This document shows positions 1-8,753 of a stretch of 64,000 bases of DNA, in pieces; within the stretch, counting starts at the first letter, position 1; every line of letters begins with the position of its first letter. The notes beneath the pieces are model-generated. The model had not been told where the DNA came from, searched no databases, and saw only the letters and a list, made by a program, of their open reading frames with translations. Source of the DNA: Shewanella sp. Isolate13 (lineage in GTDB: Bacteria; Pseudomonadota; Gammaproteobacteria; Enterobacterales; Shewanellaceae); NCBI RefSeq assembly GCF_022398325.1, contig NZ_JAKEVD010000014.1, positions 46,233-110,232 on the forward strand, written 5' to 3'. The position numbers and the translations under genes are program-made.

Positions 1-1007
1 GTTGCATCAGATGAAGTGACATTACCTTCAACTTCAAACTCTTTCCAGTTACCAACGTTATCATTGTCGTTACCCGTTGAGTTATCATCATCGAACTCCA
101 CTTCGGTAGCCACTTGTTGTGCACCTTGCTTCACTGAGGTCACTTCAACTAACACACCCTGTTTTAGATCGGCCTTAAAGCCGTCTTCAAACTTAGTTTG
201 CGCATTAACAACAAAGCGGCCTTGGTAGTTAAGCTCGAACGCCGTTTGTTGCGCATCAACCCAAGTCACGATACCTTCAACTTCGGTGTCATTAGCCAGA
301 TCGCTATAATCTTCTACTTCAACGCTGGTCGCTTCAAGTGTATTCACGTTCATCGTGCCTTCCACTTCAACCCACTGGCCGTTTTCAAGTTTACCCTCAA
401 CTTCTAGCGCACCCGAGTAATCAACATGCAATGCAGCGCCAAGTTTAAAGCTCATCGCACTTTCATCTAAGCTAGATAGACGACCTTCCACTTCGTAATG
501 GTTAATTAGATCATCATTTTCAAACTTGACCACTGACAGCACCTTGTAGCCCGCATCCGCTGTCGGCAATGAAGACACCATCACCCAGTCACCCACTTCG
601 ATTTCGTTAGATAACTTATAAGTTAAGGTCACGCCGTTTACATCGAAGGTACCCGCTGCCAAATCGATTGCAGTCACTTTACCTGTGATTGTTGGCTCTA
701 GGTTAACTTGCACAGCAGCCGCTTTTTGCTGACCACCGATCTGCACCATCATGTTAGGCTGCAAATCGTTAATATTCAGTTTCACGTCACCGTAAGAAAC
801 ACCCGCAACGTCATAGCTATAGCCATTTACAACGACTTTATTCTGCGTCGTATTGACCGAGTCAATTGTGCCTTTAACCGCTGTCGGAGCCGTAACAACA
901 CCACCGTTACCGTTGTCGTTGCCATTACCATTGTCAGAACTGTCGCTTCCACCGCCACAAGCAGTTAAAATCAGAGCAAGTGTTGAAACTAAAGCTACTT
1001 TTTTCAT
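1..1007 (-). CDS. DUF5666-type lipoprotein, C-terminus cut by window edge
   Basis: Reading from the start codon at 1007 towards 1 gives an open frame of at least 335 codons that runs off the window. The N-terminus is a lipoprotein signal with lipobox LTAC followed by a GGGSDSS/NGN-rich linker, so it should be anchored in the envelope. The rest is a series of small beta-rich modules of the type GTIDSVNTTQNKVVVNG, ending near 1 in acidic valine/glutamate-rich modules; this is the look of the DUF5666 family. AAGGG sits 8 bases before the ATG. It is divergent from a two-component system (93 bp apart), a pairing that suggests regulation by that system. The biochemical function is not known. Family call is moderately sure; the lipoprotein call is firm. 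Confidence 0.75.
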   Translation of the reverse strand, partial: MKKVALVSTLALILTACGGGSDSSDNGNGNDNGNGGVVTAPTAVKGTIDSVNTTQNKVVVNGYSYDVAGVSYGDVKLNINDLQPNMMVQIGGQQKAAAVQVNLEPTITGKVTAIDLAAGTFDVNGVTLTYKLSNEIEVGDWVMVSSLPTADAGYKVLSVVKFENDDLINHYEVEGRLSSLDESAMSFKLGAALHVDYSGALEVEGKLENGQWVEVEGTMNVNTLEATSVEVEDYSDLANDTEVEGIVTWVDAQQTAFELNYQGRFVVNAQTKFEDGFKADLKQGVLVEVTSVKQGAQQVATEVEFDDDNSTGNDNDNVGNWKEFEVEGNVTSSDA

Positions 1008-1100
1008 CTAAATACCCTTAATTAAAGAGATGATTATCGAATTTAGCTGTATGTTAAAACTTGGCCCGTGAAGCGATCGTGAAGAAAGATAAAATAATCT

Positions 1101-1769
1101 ATGAAAGTTCTAATTGTTGATGACAGCCATAACCTAGCCGAAACAATCGCCGACTATTTGGAACTCGAAGGCATGGTAATCGATTGCGCTTATCACGGTG
1201 AAGCGGCGATAAACTTGGTGTCTGAAAATAGTTACGATGTGATTATTATGGATGTCATGATGCCTAAACTTGATGGCATCACCGCAGTGCGTAAACTGCG
1301 TGAAGAGCTGTATTGCAACACGCCCATTTTATTCTTGACCGCTAAAGATAGCCTAGATGATAAGGTGGCCGCCTTTAAGGCTGGAGGCGATGACTATCTA
1401 CTCAAGCCCTTTGCCATGGAGGAACTGAGCCTGCGCCTACACGCACTCAGTAATCGCGGCCCACGGCAAGATATCGGTACCTTGTCATTTGCCGATGTCA
1501 AGATTAACACCCAGACGAATATCGTCACCCGAGCCGAACAATCGATTAAACTCAGTCGCATTCAGTTAAAAATATTAAAGGTACTGATCAAACGTGCTCC
1601 TAGTGTCGTCAGCCGCCAAGATGTCTGCGATGCCGTCTGGGGAGATGAAGCACCACCGAGCGATGCCCTTCGTAGCCATATCTACGGCCTACGAACCGCA
1701 CTAGACAAAGGCTTCGAACATTCACGATTAGAGACAATTCATGGACAAGGTTACCGCCTCAAAGCATAA
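1101..1769 (+). CDS. OmpR-family response regulator
   Basis: The 222-residue protein has an N-terminal receiver domain (residues 1-115) with acidic pair D7/D8, phospho-acceptor D51 in IIMDVMMPKLDG, T80 and K102, followed by a winged-helix DNA-binding domain (about 125-220) ending in the typical HGQGYRLKA. It is therefore a phosphorylation-controlled transcription factor of the OmpR/PhoB class. Its last 29 bases overlap the start of the histidine kinase gene, indicating translational coupling and a cognate pair. The divergent DUF5666 lipoprotein gene is the obvious first candidate target. Nothing in the sequence identifies the signal. Confidence 0.93.
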   Translation: MKVLIVDDSHNLAETIADYLELEGMVIDCAYHGEAAINLVSENSYDVIIMDVMMPKLDGITAVRKLREELYCNTPILFLTAKDSLDDKVAAFKAGGDDYLLKPFAMEELSLRLHALSNRGPRQDIGTLSFADVKINTQTNIVTRAEQSIKLSRIQLKILKVLIKRAPSVVSRQDVCDAVWGDEAPPSDALRSHIYGLRTALDKGFEHSRLETIHGQGYRLKA

Positions 1770-2997
1770 GCACTTCCCAAGCATCTACCGAAAGATCCGT
1801 TGGAGTTTCGGTTTGATGACCTTTGCCATGTTCAGCCTATTCTGGTCTTTAATTTATATCGCCGAGAACCAAATTGAGAAGATTAGTCTTAACCATTGGC
1901 TAGATACCGAGGTGTATCGTTACAAGCAAGACTATAAGATTTATGGTGATAAAACCGTATTGCCTAATACCAATGAGTTTAAAACTTATTGGAGCGAACA
2001 GGAGATGCCACATTGGCTCAAAGCTTATACATCACCGGGTCTTTATGAGGAATTAAGAGGTGAAGAAGATAAGCACTTTATTGTTAGCCTTCACCCTTCT
2101 GGTAAAGGCTTAATGTATGTCGTATTTCAAGATGATGCCGATGACTACCTTGATGAATATGAGGAGCACTTACACGACTATATTTTGATCTTAGGCCTAC
2201 TCATTGGCCTCATAATGACGCTATATAGTTTGTACTTTATCCGTACACTGTCGAAACCTCTGACCATCATCGAGCGCAAGATAAGTCATATGTCGCCTGA
2301 CGACCCACCCTTTGGTGTTGATACAAAATTTGTCGAAACCCGCAATATCGAACAGACACTGTTAGATAGTCGCAACGATATCAACGGCTTCTTTCAACGT
2401 GAAAAGGAGTTCAGTCACTTTGCCTCCCATGAGCTTAGAACCCCGATTACCGTGGTCAAAGGCTCGGCCGAGTTACTGGCTAAAATTCCCGATCAGCACC
2501 CACTTGCTGTCAATGCGGTTAAGCGTCTACAGCGGGCCAGCGACGAGATGCAGGTGCTTACCGAAACCTTTCTGTTATTGGGTAAAGAGTCGATTGGCCA
2601 GCGTTACTTTGCCGATGTCTGTCTCGAAGAGGCGCTGCGCAAACAGCTTTCCGAGATGAAAGAGCTTTTTGCAAGGCAAGATACCTGTTACCGCCTAAGC
2701 GTGAACGATGCCGAACTCATCCATGCGCCACAGAGCTTTATCGCCATCGTGCTTAACAATGTCATCAAGAATGCCTTCAGTTATAGCGTCGGCGATATCG
2801 ACATAGTACTCACAGGGCAAACCTTGACCATTACCAACCGTCACGAGGGTAATGAGACTTACAATGCGGGGTATGGTGTCGGCTTAGTGATTGTCGAGCG
2901 GATCTGTGAACGCATGGGGTGGGGTTATCACCCTCATGATAATGGGGTTGAGTTTTGTACCACTATGGTGTTTTCTGCTAACGGGGTAACCCTTTAG
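1741..2997 (+). CDS. Sensor histidine kinase, partner of the upstream regulator
   Basis: The 418-residue inner-membrane kinase has transmembrane segments near residues 23-41 and 148-168 flanking a periplasmic sensor of about 105 residues. A linker leads to a HisKA domain with phospho-acceptor H230 in HFASHELRTP, then a HATPase_c domain with an N box (VLNNVIKNAF) and a G box near GYGVGLVIVERI. The catalytic domain is short, and the region between the N and G boxes is compressed, as in several Shewanella/Vibrio kinases paired with DUF5666 neighbours. The gene starts inside the end of the response regulator gene. The periplasmic sensor shows no domain I recognise. A modest hairpin terminator follows. 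Confidence 0.9.
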   Translation: MDKVTASKHKHFPSIYRKIRWSFGLMTFAMFSLFWSLIYIAENQIEKISLNHWLDTEVYRYKQDYKIYGDKTVLPNTNEFKTYWSEQEMPHWLKAYTSPGLYEELRGEEDKHFIVSLHPSGKGLMYVVFQDDADDYLDEYEEHLHDYILILGLLIGLIMTLYSLYFIRTLSKPLTIIERKISHMSPDDPPFGVDTKFVETRNIEQTLLDSRNDINGFFQREKEFSHFASHELRTPITVVKGSAELLAKIPDQHPLAVNAVKRLQRASDEMQVLTETFLLLGKESIGQRYFADVCLEEALRKQLSEMKELFARQDTCYRLSVNDAELIHAPQSFIAIVLNNVIKNAFSYSVGDIDIVLTGQTLTITNRHEGNETYNAGYGVGLVIVERICERMGWGYHPHDNGVEFCTTMVFSANGVTL

Positions 2998-3026
2998 CGA
3001 TTCCCTTTTTTAGTGGTATTAGGGTT

Positions 3027-3053
3027 GGTTCGCCAAATTTGCGAACCTTTCTA
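3027..3053 (+). terminator. Putative terminator after histidine kinase
   Basis: GGTTCGC (3027-3033) and GCGAACC (3041-3047) form a 7-bp stem with a 7-base loop followed by TTTCT. It lies 30 bases after the kinase stop. The U tract is short, so efficiency is uncertain. Confidence 0.55.
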
Positions 3054-3089
3054 ATTGTCAGCTATCAGTTGCACTGAATTATCTTTCAG

Positions 3090-3621
3090 CACCAGTGGTT
3101 CCAATGGCCTGCGGTCGGCGTATGTGCAGAAGTTAGGGGTTCCATTGCGTGAAACTAACGCGGGCTTTCAATCTAAAGCGGTGAACCTTGCAGGTCGGCT
3201 TCTTATGAGGCATCAAACCAACTTCCAACATCAGTGGTTCCAATGGCCTGCGGTCGGCGTATGTGCAGACACTGCCGTGACACGCAGCAAGTCCATCCCT
3301 GGAAGCTCGGCCATGACGTCCATGTCATGGACGGTCACGGCCGTATCTACACCAAGTTAGAAAAGCGAAACAGTTTGGCTTTCAGCGTATGTTTGAAGTG
3401 GGGAAAGCTAAAGCCGAGAACCTTTAGCTTCATAATCACTTGAAGCATCAAACCAACTTCCAGCTTCACGGGTTCCAATGGCCTGCGGCCAGCGCATGTG
3501 CAGACACTGCTGAAGCACGCTTTACGCCATCCCTGGCCGCTCTGCGGTTTCATCCCTGAAACCGAAGGCTTCAGCCGTATCTACACCAAGTTAGAAAAGC
3601 GCAATGCCTAGCTTTCAACGT
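3090..3621. repeat. Structured repeat family: two ~178-bp copies and one fragment
   Basis: Two related copies lie at 3210-3388 and 3445-3621, with a partial copy at 3090-3130. Shared parts are GGTTCCAATGGCCTGCGG (all three), GCATCAAACCAACTTCCA at the left end and CGTATCTACACCAAGTTAG plus AAAAGCG near the right end. Between the conserved ends the sequence differs, but each copy holds its own hairpin: a long imperfect one around 3312-3344 in the first, and CGGTTTCA/TGAAACCG (loop TCCC) around 3550-3570 in the second. No open frame is conserved across copies, so this looks like a non-coding dispersed element or structured RNA rather than a gene. Confidence 0.7.
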
Positions 3622-3731
3622 TAGCCATAGAAAGAGCGAAACCAACATCAACACAGAGCATACAGAAAACACCAGTTCCCCATCGGAGTTGCCGAAGTAC
3701 GTTGAAGACTCCTTGTAAACCAAAGTCCGTA

Positions 3732-3785
3732 ATGCCCACACGGATGTGGGCATAGCTTTCGCGGGGCAGGATGCCCCATCGGAAG
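3732..3785. repeat. Pair of adjacent hairpins
   Basis: A perfect inverted repeat with arms ATGCCCACA (3732-3740) and TGTGGGCAT (3745-3753) is followed at once by GGGGCA/TGCCCC (3763-3768 and 3772-3777), which is extended outward by GCTTTCG/CGGAAGC. There is no U tract and no flanking gene within 300 bp. It belongs to the repeat-rich non-coding block between the kinase and comM; function unknown. Confidence 0.6.
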
Positions 3786-3911
3786 CGTTAGGTTATTTCG
3801 AATAAGTACGAGGGAGACAACTTCGTCGGGGCGCTGAGGGTTTCTTCTTATGGAATAAAGAGTTGGGGACAAGCGCTTTCCCCCTTGGCTCGACTCTTAA
3901 CAACAGAAAGG

Positions 3912-3974
3912 GGCGAAGCGCCACGACTTTGGTCAGGCGTAGCCTGACGACGTTAATATCAAACGAAGTTTGAT
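3912..3974. repeat. Three consecutive tight hairpins with 3-base loops
   Basis: Three hairpins follow one another: GGCG-AAG-CGCC (3912-3922), GTCAGGC-GTA-GCCTGAC (3932-3948) and ATCAAAC-GAA-GTTTGAT (3958-3974). Stems are 4, 7 and 7 bp, each perfect. The stem sequences differ, so it is the shape that is repeated. They lie about 140-200 bp before comM. A similar GCCAAC-AAG-GTTGGC hairpin occurs at 5945-5959. Confidence 0.6.
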
Positions 3975-4111
3975 TGCTAATAACAAGTCACCGTTTGTTA
4001 CGTTAAGCAAACCAGCAAACTTTAGCTAAACTAAAACAAAGTAAGCAAAACAAAGGGAAAAATGGATTTCCCTATCCAAAGAACCCATTCATAAAACAAA
4101 AGGATTTGTTT

Positions 4112-5632
4112 ATGCCCATCGCCTGTGTCGCCACCCGTGCTAGCCACGGTGTCCAAGCCCCTGCAGTTACCGTCGAAGTCCACTTAAGCACCGGACTACC
4201 TGCATTCAACCTAGTTGGGCTGCCCGAAGCCTCAGTCAAAGAGGCGAAAGAGCGGGTGAGAAGCGCGCTGATCAACGCTGGTTTCGAATTCCCTATGCGC
4301 CGCATTACGGTTAATCTCGCGCCTGCGGACTTGCCCAAACAAGGGGGGCGCTACGATCTGCCTATCGCTATTGGCATACTCGCCGCCTCGAAACAGATCC
4401 CGCTCAAGTCCATTGAGCAACACGAATTTGTCGGAGAACTGGCGCTGTCAGGTCACGTGCGCTACTGCCAAGGACTGATCCCGGTGATTGTCGAAGCGAG
4501 CAAGCACGGCAGCACCTTAGTCTTGCCGATTGATAACCGTGAAGATGCAGAATTAGTCGGTTTCGAAAAAGTCTGCTTCGCCAGCCATCTACAATCGCTG
4601 GCGGCCTATCTGCACGGTCAGTCACAGCTGCCGAGTATCGACCTAAACCTTGAATGGTTATCTCAGGAGCAAAGCCCTCAAGAGTCTTGCTTAAGCGAGG
4701 TGATAGGCCAATATCAGGCTAAGCAGGCATTAGAGATCGCTGCGGCGGGCAATCACAACTTATTACTGCTTGGCCCGCCAGGTACCGGCAAAACCATGCT
4801 CGCCAGTCGAATGATGCAGCTTCTGCCTAAGTTAAATTATGACGAGGCGTTAGAGGTCGCCGCAATTCACTCTGTCGCGGGCAATAGCATCAAACCCGAT
4901 AGCTTCAATCGGCGCCCATTCAGGAGTCCACACCACACCTGTTCGGCGGTGTCATTGGTGGGCGGCGGCGCACAACCTAAACCGGGAGAGATCTCATTGG
5001 CCCACAGAGGTGTGCTGTTTCTCGACGAGGTGGCCGAGTTTCCCAGAAAGGTGCTTGACTGTTTACGCGAGCCAATGGAAACCGGCGAGGTCAGTATCTC
5101 CCGCGCGGCAGCAAAACTCACCTTTGCCAGTCGCTTCCAACTTATCGCCGCCATGAATCCCAGCCCCTGTGGCGATGCCGATAACGCTAGAGCCAGCAAT
5201 GAGCAGATCCAACGCTATCTCAGCAAACTGTCGGGGCCCTTTCTGGATCGTTTCGACCTCACCATCGATGTGCCTAAGCTACCGATAGGCGCGCTCAATG
5301 GCCAAAACACTAACGCCGAGACCAGCGATACCATAGCTAGGCGAGTACAACATGCCCGAGAATGGCAATTCGCTCGCTCAGGCGTGCTCAACAGTGAGCT
5401 AACAGGTAAACAGCTTAAACAGGACGCCAAGTTTAGCGGCGATGATTTAGTCTTTTTAGAGCAGAGCGTACATCGACTCGGCTTGTCGGTGCGCAGCTAC
5501 CATCGAATTCAGCGAGTCGCCCGTACCATAGCCGATCTACAACAGGAAGAGAGTGTCAGCCGTGCCCATATCGCCCAAGCACTTGGCTATCGCGCTATGG
5601 ATCGACTACTCGCTTCACTCTCGAGACAGTGA
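4112..5632 (+). CDS. comM: ComM/YifB-family Mg-chelatase-like AAA+ ATPase
   Basis: ComM is a cytoplasmic hexameric helicase that promotes branch migration during natural transformation and homologous recombination; YifB is the same family. The protein shows the N-terminal ChlI domain (VEVHLSTGLPAFNLVGLPEASVKEAKERVRSAL is the typical stretch, here residues about 25-57), a Walker A motif GPPGTGKT near residue 221, a Walker B LFLDEVAEF, and the conserved AAMNPSPCG and C-terminal Mg-chelatase domain. Length (506 residues) is normal. I place the start at the ATG at 4112, preceded by AAAAGGA at a good distance, rather than the TTG two codons earlier. It stands alone, with repeat-rich DNA upstream. 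Confidence 0.93.
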   Translation: MPIACVATRASHGVQAPAVTVEVHLSTGLPAFNLVGLPEASVKEAKERVRSALINAGFEFPMRRITVNLAPADLPKQGGRYDLPIAIGILAASKQIPLKSIEQHEFVGELALSGHVRYCQGLIPVIVEASKHGSTLVLPIDNREDAELVGFEKVCFASHLQSLAAYLHGQSQLPSIDLNLEWLSQEQSPQESCLSEVIGQYQAKQALEIAAAGNHNLLLLGPPGTGKTMLASRMMQLLPKLNYDEALEVAAIHSVAGNSIKPDSFNRRPFRSPHHTCSAVSLVGGGAQPKPGEISLAHRGVLFLDEVAEFPRKVLDCLREPMETGEVSISRAAAKLTFASRFQLIAAMNPSPCGDADNARASNEQIQRYLSKLSGPFLDRFDLTIDVPKLPIGALNGQNTNAETSDTIARRVQHAREWQFARSGVLNSELTGKQLKQDAKFSGDDLVFLEQSVHRLGLSVRSYHRIQRVARTIADLQQEESVSRAHIAQALGYRAMDRLLASLSRQ

Positions 5633-6075
5633 TGACGGTCAGGTTATTACATAAGAATCCCCGACTCCTGTTCACACCCTCAACACGGTCAGTTAAGTCA
5701 CGGATTTTATTGCATTTATTAACAACTTGGGCATGAATAGGCTGGGCTATTTCAATGCGATGACTCTCGACCGTGAAATTAGGTAAGATATGGTTAAATT
5801 AAATAACTGTTACTCTTTAAACAAATAAGTTGAATCCAACCCCATATTCCAGTAAATTCCGCCAGCTTTGTTAACCAGATGACGTTGAAGTAGCAAACAT
5901 TTATTTACTTCAATCATACCTAGCCGCTTTTTTATAGCATTCACGCCAACAAGGTTGGCTTTCCATGCGCACTCTTAAAGATTGGAATGGGTGACTCCCC
6001 TGCCCAACCTGTTAACAGTGGACTACGGGCTATCATCTATTATTCAAAATTTTCTAATAGTTATTGATTAAGGCC
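5633..6075. other. Intergenic stretch before the EAL gene
   Basis: This 440-bp gap has no convincing open frame. It holds a tight hairpin GCCAAC-AAG-GTTGGC (5945-5959), whose right arm could instead pair with CCAACCTGTT at 6003-6012 to enclose about 45 bases. The alternative pairings could make a structured leader, but I could not match it to a c-di-GMP (GEMM) riboswitch or another known class. Confidence 0.4.
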
Positions 6076-7599
6076 ATGCCAAGTAAGCTCAAATATAACC
6101 GTAAACATGCAATCAAGTCTGTCATTGCTGGCGTTGCTTTTATTACTTTATTGGTAATGTCCCTCAGCCTAAGCCATTACTGGTTAACACATCAGTTAAC
6201 CAGTGTAGCCGTGCAGATTGATCAGAAATACCAGCAGAGACATCTAGCGGCTAAAGCGCAGATGCAGGAAGTACAGGCAATGCTTCAAGAGGAGCAAGAG
6301 AACCACTGCTCTGAAGAGACCATAGGTTTACTTAAAAACAAGCTATTTAAACAAAACGATCAACCCGTGCCTTGGGTTAGGTTTAATGACGATAATTACA
6401 TCTGCTCAGCTATCGGCCGCTGGCCAGTTCCTGCAGGCGGACATGTCATTAGCCGTGGCATCGACGGCAATGGATTGGTCAGAGGCGATGACGCCCGCAC
6501 CTTCAATAAACAAAGAACCATCTACGCCAGCGTGATAGACGGTGCGACAAAAGTGTTCGTGCCAGTGCAATCAGCGGAAGCCATTTATAAAGTGCTCGCC
6601 AAGTGCCAAATGTGTGGTGGAATTAAAGTTAAAGTTAATGGTCAAGATTGGATAAGCCAAAATGCCGATGGCAATCCGTTTGCGAGCGTCAGCTATCAAG
6701 CCAAAAACTCTGAATTTAACTACACCTTAATCGCTAACGAAAGTGCAAGAAATCAGCTGTGGTTAACTGTGTTTCTATTACTATTACTACCAATGGCACT
6801 TTTAGCCGGTATTGGTTATCTGTTTCGTGAGCCAGTACTTAAGCTTTATTGGCACCGCCGCTTCGTATCAGCCCTAAAAAAAGAAGCCTTTTACTTGGCT
6901 TATCAGCCTATTGTTGATACTAAAAGTAACCAGGTATTCGGTGTTGAAACCCTGCTCAGATGGCGTAATAAAAATGGAAAGTGCCGAGAAACAAGCAGCT
7001 ACATCAAGGTTCTGGAACAGGATTCTGTGATGCCGCAGCTAACAAAGTGGATGATAAGAACTGCACTGAGTGAATTAAAATCATTACTGAGAAGTAATAA
7101 GATAGCGAGATGCAGTATCAACGTCAGCGCCTATCAAATAGAGCAGCAAGATTTACTGCCATATCTACAGCTACTGGCTAATAAAGGGTATCCGGTCGAT
7201 CAGTTATGCTTTGAACTCACCGAGCGCCAACCTATTCAGTCGTGGCAAGCAGTACGTGAATTTATCGCTGGCTGCAAGCAATTAGGCTGTTGCATCAAAC
7301 TCGATGATGTCGGTGTGGGTTATGGCGGTGGCTTACTCATCCAGCAGTTAGAGTTTGACGGCCTGAAGATTAATAAAGCCTTCACTAAACTGGTCTTGAG
7401 TGAACATCATCAACCTTTCCTAATTAGCTCCTATGTTGCGATAGCAAAAGAGATAAACATTAGCCTCGTCGCAGAAGGAGTTGAAACCCTAGAACAGGCT
7501 AATTATCTCAAAGAATTAGGTGTTTACCTGCATCAAGGCTGGCTCTATTCCAAGGCACTGGCAGCAACGGAACTCAGAGCTTACCTGCTCAACAGTTAG
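6076..7599 (+). CDS. Membrane c-di-GMP phosphodiesterase, CSS-motif plus EAL domain
   Basis: Predicted to hydrolyse c-di-GMP to pGpG. Transmembrane helices near residues 15-38 and 230-250 enclose a periplasmic CSS-motif sensor with Cys residues in NHCSEE and YICSAIG; in this family the periplasmic Cys pair makes DsbA-dependent disulfides that control activity. The cytoplasmic EAL domain (about 265-505) keeps the catalytic set: E in VETLLRW (ETL variant of EAL), N in INVSAYQ, E in FELTE, D-D in KLDDVGVG, K in LKINKAF and E in AEGVETLEQA. Loop 6 reads DDVGVGYGG rather than DDFGTGYSS, a notable but not disabling change. I chose the ATG at 6076 over the TTG at 6064 because TAAGG lies just upstream. 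Single gene, followed by a strong hairpin. Confidence 0.88.
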   Translation: MPSKLKYNRKHAIKSVIAGVAFITLLVMSLSLSHYWLTHQLTSVAVQIDQKYQQRHLAAKAQMQEVQAMLQEEQENHCSEETIGLLKNKLFKQNDQPVPWVRFNDDNYICSAIGRWPVPAGGHVISRGIDGNGLVRGDDARTFNKQRTIYASVIDGATKVFVPVQSAEAIYKVLAKCQMCGGIKVKVNGQDWISQNADGNPFASVSYQAKNSEFNYTLIANESARNQLWLTVFLLLLLPMALLAGIGYLFREPVLKLYWHRRFVSALKKEAFYLAYQPIVDTKSNQVFGVETLLRWRNKNGKCRETSSYIKVLEQDSVMPQLTKWMIRTALSELKSLLRSNKIARCSINVSAYQIEQQDLLPYLQLLANKGYPVDQLCFELTERQPIQSWQAVREFIAGCKQLGCCIKLDDVGVGYGGGLLIQQLEFDGLKINKAFTKLVLSEHHQPFLISSYVAIAKEINISLVAEGVETLEQANYLKELGVYLHQGWLYSKALAATELRAYLLNS

Positions 7600-7622
7600 C
7601 CCCTAAAGTTGAAACGACAACG

Positions 7623-7660
7623 AGCCTTAGCTTGATACTGATTAGTATCAAGCTAAGGCT
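7623..7660 (+). terminator. Long perfect hairpin after the EAL gene
   Basis: A 17-bp perfect stem (7623-7639 with 7644-7660) and a GATT loop lie 24 bases after the stop codon. The run that follows is TTGGCATTTA rather than a pure U tract, so it may act as a terminator or as an mRNA 3'-end stabiliser. Confidence 0.65.
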
Positions 7661-7840
7661 TGGCATTTATGGCTGATATTTATTTAAAACAAGCTATAAC
7701 CACCCGCTCTCATGCTCACTAACAAACTTTCTCAAAGCACCGAAAAGCCGATCCGTTAACTATCAAAATTTAACATCTAGATTGAGACGAGACCTGACAA
7801 CGAGTACTATAGGTCTCCAATTTTTTTCTTGAGGTTCTGG

Positions 7841-8746
7841 ATGGGCGCGATGCTGTCACGTATTAGGGGAAGCTTAGCCTTTTTCTGCTATTTTCTTAAC
7901 ACGCTCTTTTGGGTCACTCCCATATTAATTGTGAGTCTTTTTAAGCTCATTCCTTTAGCTATGACGCGTAAAGCCTGCACCTACTTTCTCGACTTTTGCG
8001 CCAGCGCTTGGATCAGTGTCAATGGCGCCGTGGAAAAGCTACTGCATCCCATCAAATTAACCGTTGAAGGTGATACTCAGTTGTCTACCAAAGAGTGGTA
8101 TATGGTTATCGCTAACCACCAGTCTTGGGTAGATATTCTAATCTTGCAGCGAGTGTTGAATCGCAAGATCCCCTTCTTAAAGTTTTTCTTAAAGCAGGAA
8201 CTGATCTTCGTTCCCGTTCTCGGACTCGCTTGGTGGGCACTGGATTTTCCCTTTATGCGTCGCTACAGCACGGCCCAGTTAAAGAGAAACCCTAAACTCC
8301 GCGGCAAGGATATAGAGATCACTCGTAAAGCCTGCGCCAAATTTAAAAGTAAGCCCGTTAGCGTGATGAACTTTGTTGAGGGGACTCGCTTTCATCCGGG
8401 TAAACACAGCAAACAGAACTCTCCTTTCAATCACCTACTCAAACCTAAAGCTGGTGGTATGGCCTTTGCGCTTTCTGCTATGGGTGAGCATATCCATAAG
8501 CTGGTTAATATCTCCATCTACTACCCAGGTAAAGTACCTAGCTATTGGGAGTACATTAGCGGTCAAGTCGATGAGGTAAGAGTGCATATCGAAGTTAGCG
8601 ATATTGGTGACGAATTGCGCGGAGACTACATCAAAGACCGTCAATTTAAGATCCGCTTCCAAGAGCAGCTAAACCAAATCTGGCAGCAAAAAGATCAAGT
8701 ACTGACCCAATTAGCACAAGCTGAAAACACCCGAGAAGAGGCATAA
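7841..8746 (+). CDS. PlsC-type acyltransferase (YihG-like), first of a tandem pair
   Basis: Member of the lysophospholipid acyltransferase family that transfers a fatty acyl group to a lysophospholipid at the inner membrane. Visible are N-terminal hydrophobic helices (about residues 5-45), the catalytic NHQSWVD (H-x4-D) near residue 92, and the substrate-binding FVEGTRF near residue 180, followed by the Lys/Gly-rich KPKAGGMAFAL. The order and 300-residue length match the YihG branch of 1-acylglycerol-3-phosphate acyltransferases. The ATG at 7841 has GAGG 7 bases upstream and is preferred to the TTG at 7829. The next gene starts 7 bp downstream and is a paralogue, so the two are co-transcribed. 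Confidence 0.88.
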   Translation: MGAMLSRIRGSLAFFCYFLNTLFWVTPILIVSLFKLIPLAMTRKACTYFLDFCASAWISVNGAVEKLLHPIKLTVEGDTQLSTKEWYMVIANHQSWVDILILQRVLNRKIPFLKFFLKQELIFVPVLGLAWWALDFPFMRRYSTAQLKRNPKLRGKDIEITRKACAKFKSKPVSVMNFVEGTRFHPGKHSKQNSPFNHLLKPKAGGMAFALSAMGEHIHKLVNISIYYPGKVPSYWEYISGQVDEVRVHIEVSDIGDELRGDYIKDRQFKIRFQEQLNQIWQQKDQVLTQLAQAENTREEA

Positions 8747-8753
8747 GCGCACG

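Noticed and set aside
1741..1769. Frameshift between response regulator and kinase
   Set aside because: The 29-bp overlap leaves both proteins with complete domains, as is common for coupled two-component genes.
3090..3621. Integron attC sites
   Set aside because: No gene cassettes between copies, no integrase, and the core sites are not seen.
3055..3872. Several 60-100 codon frames in the repeat-rich block before comM
   Set aside because: They overlap repeats in both strands, are not conserved between repeat copies and lack ribosome sites.
5633..6075. c-di-GMP (GEMM) riboswitch before the EAL gene
   Set aside because: Alternative pairings exist, but the GEMM core motifs are not present in recognisable form.
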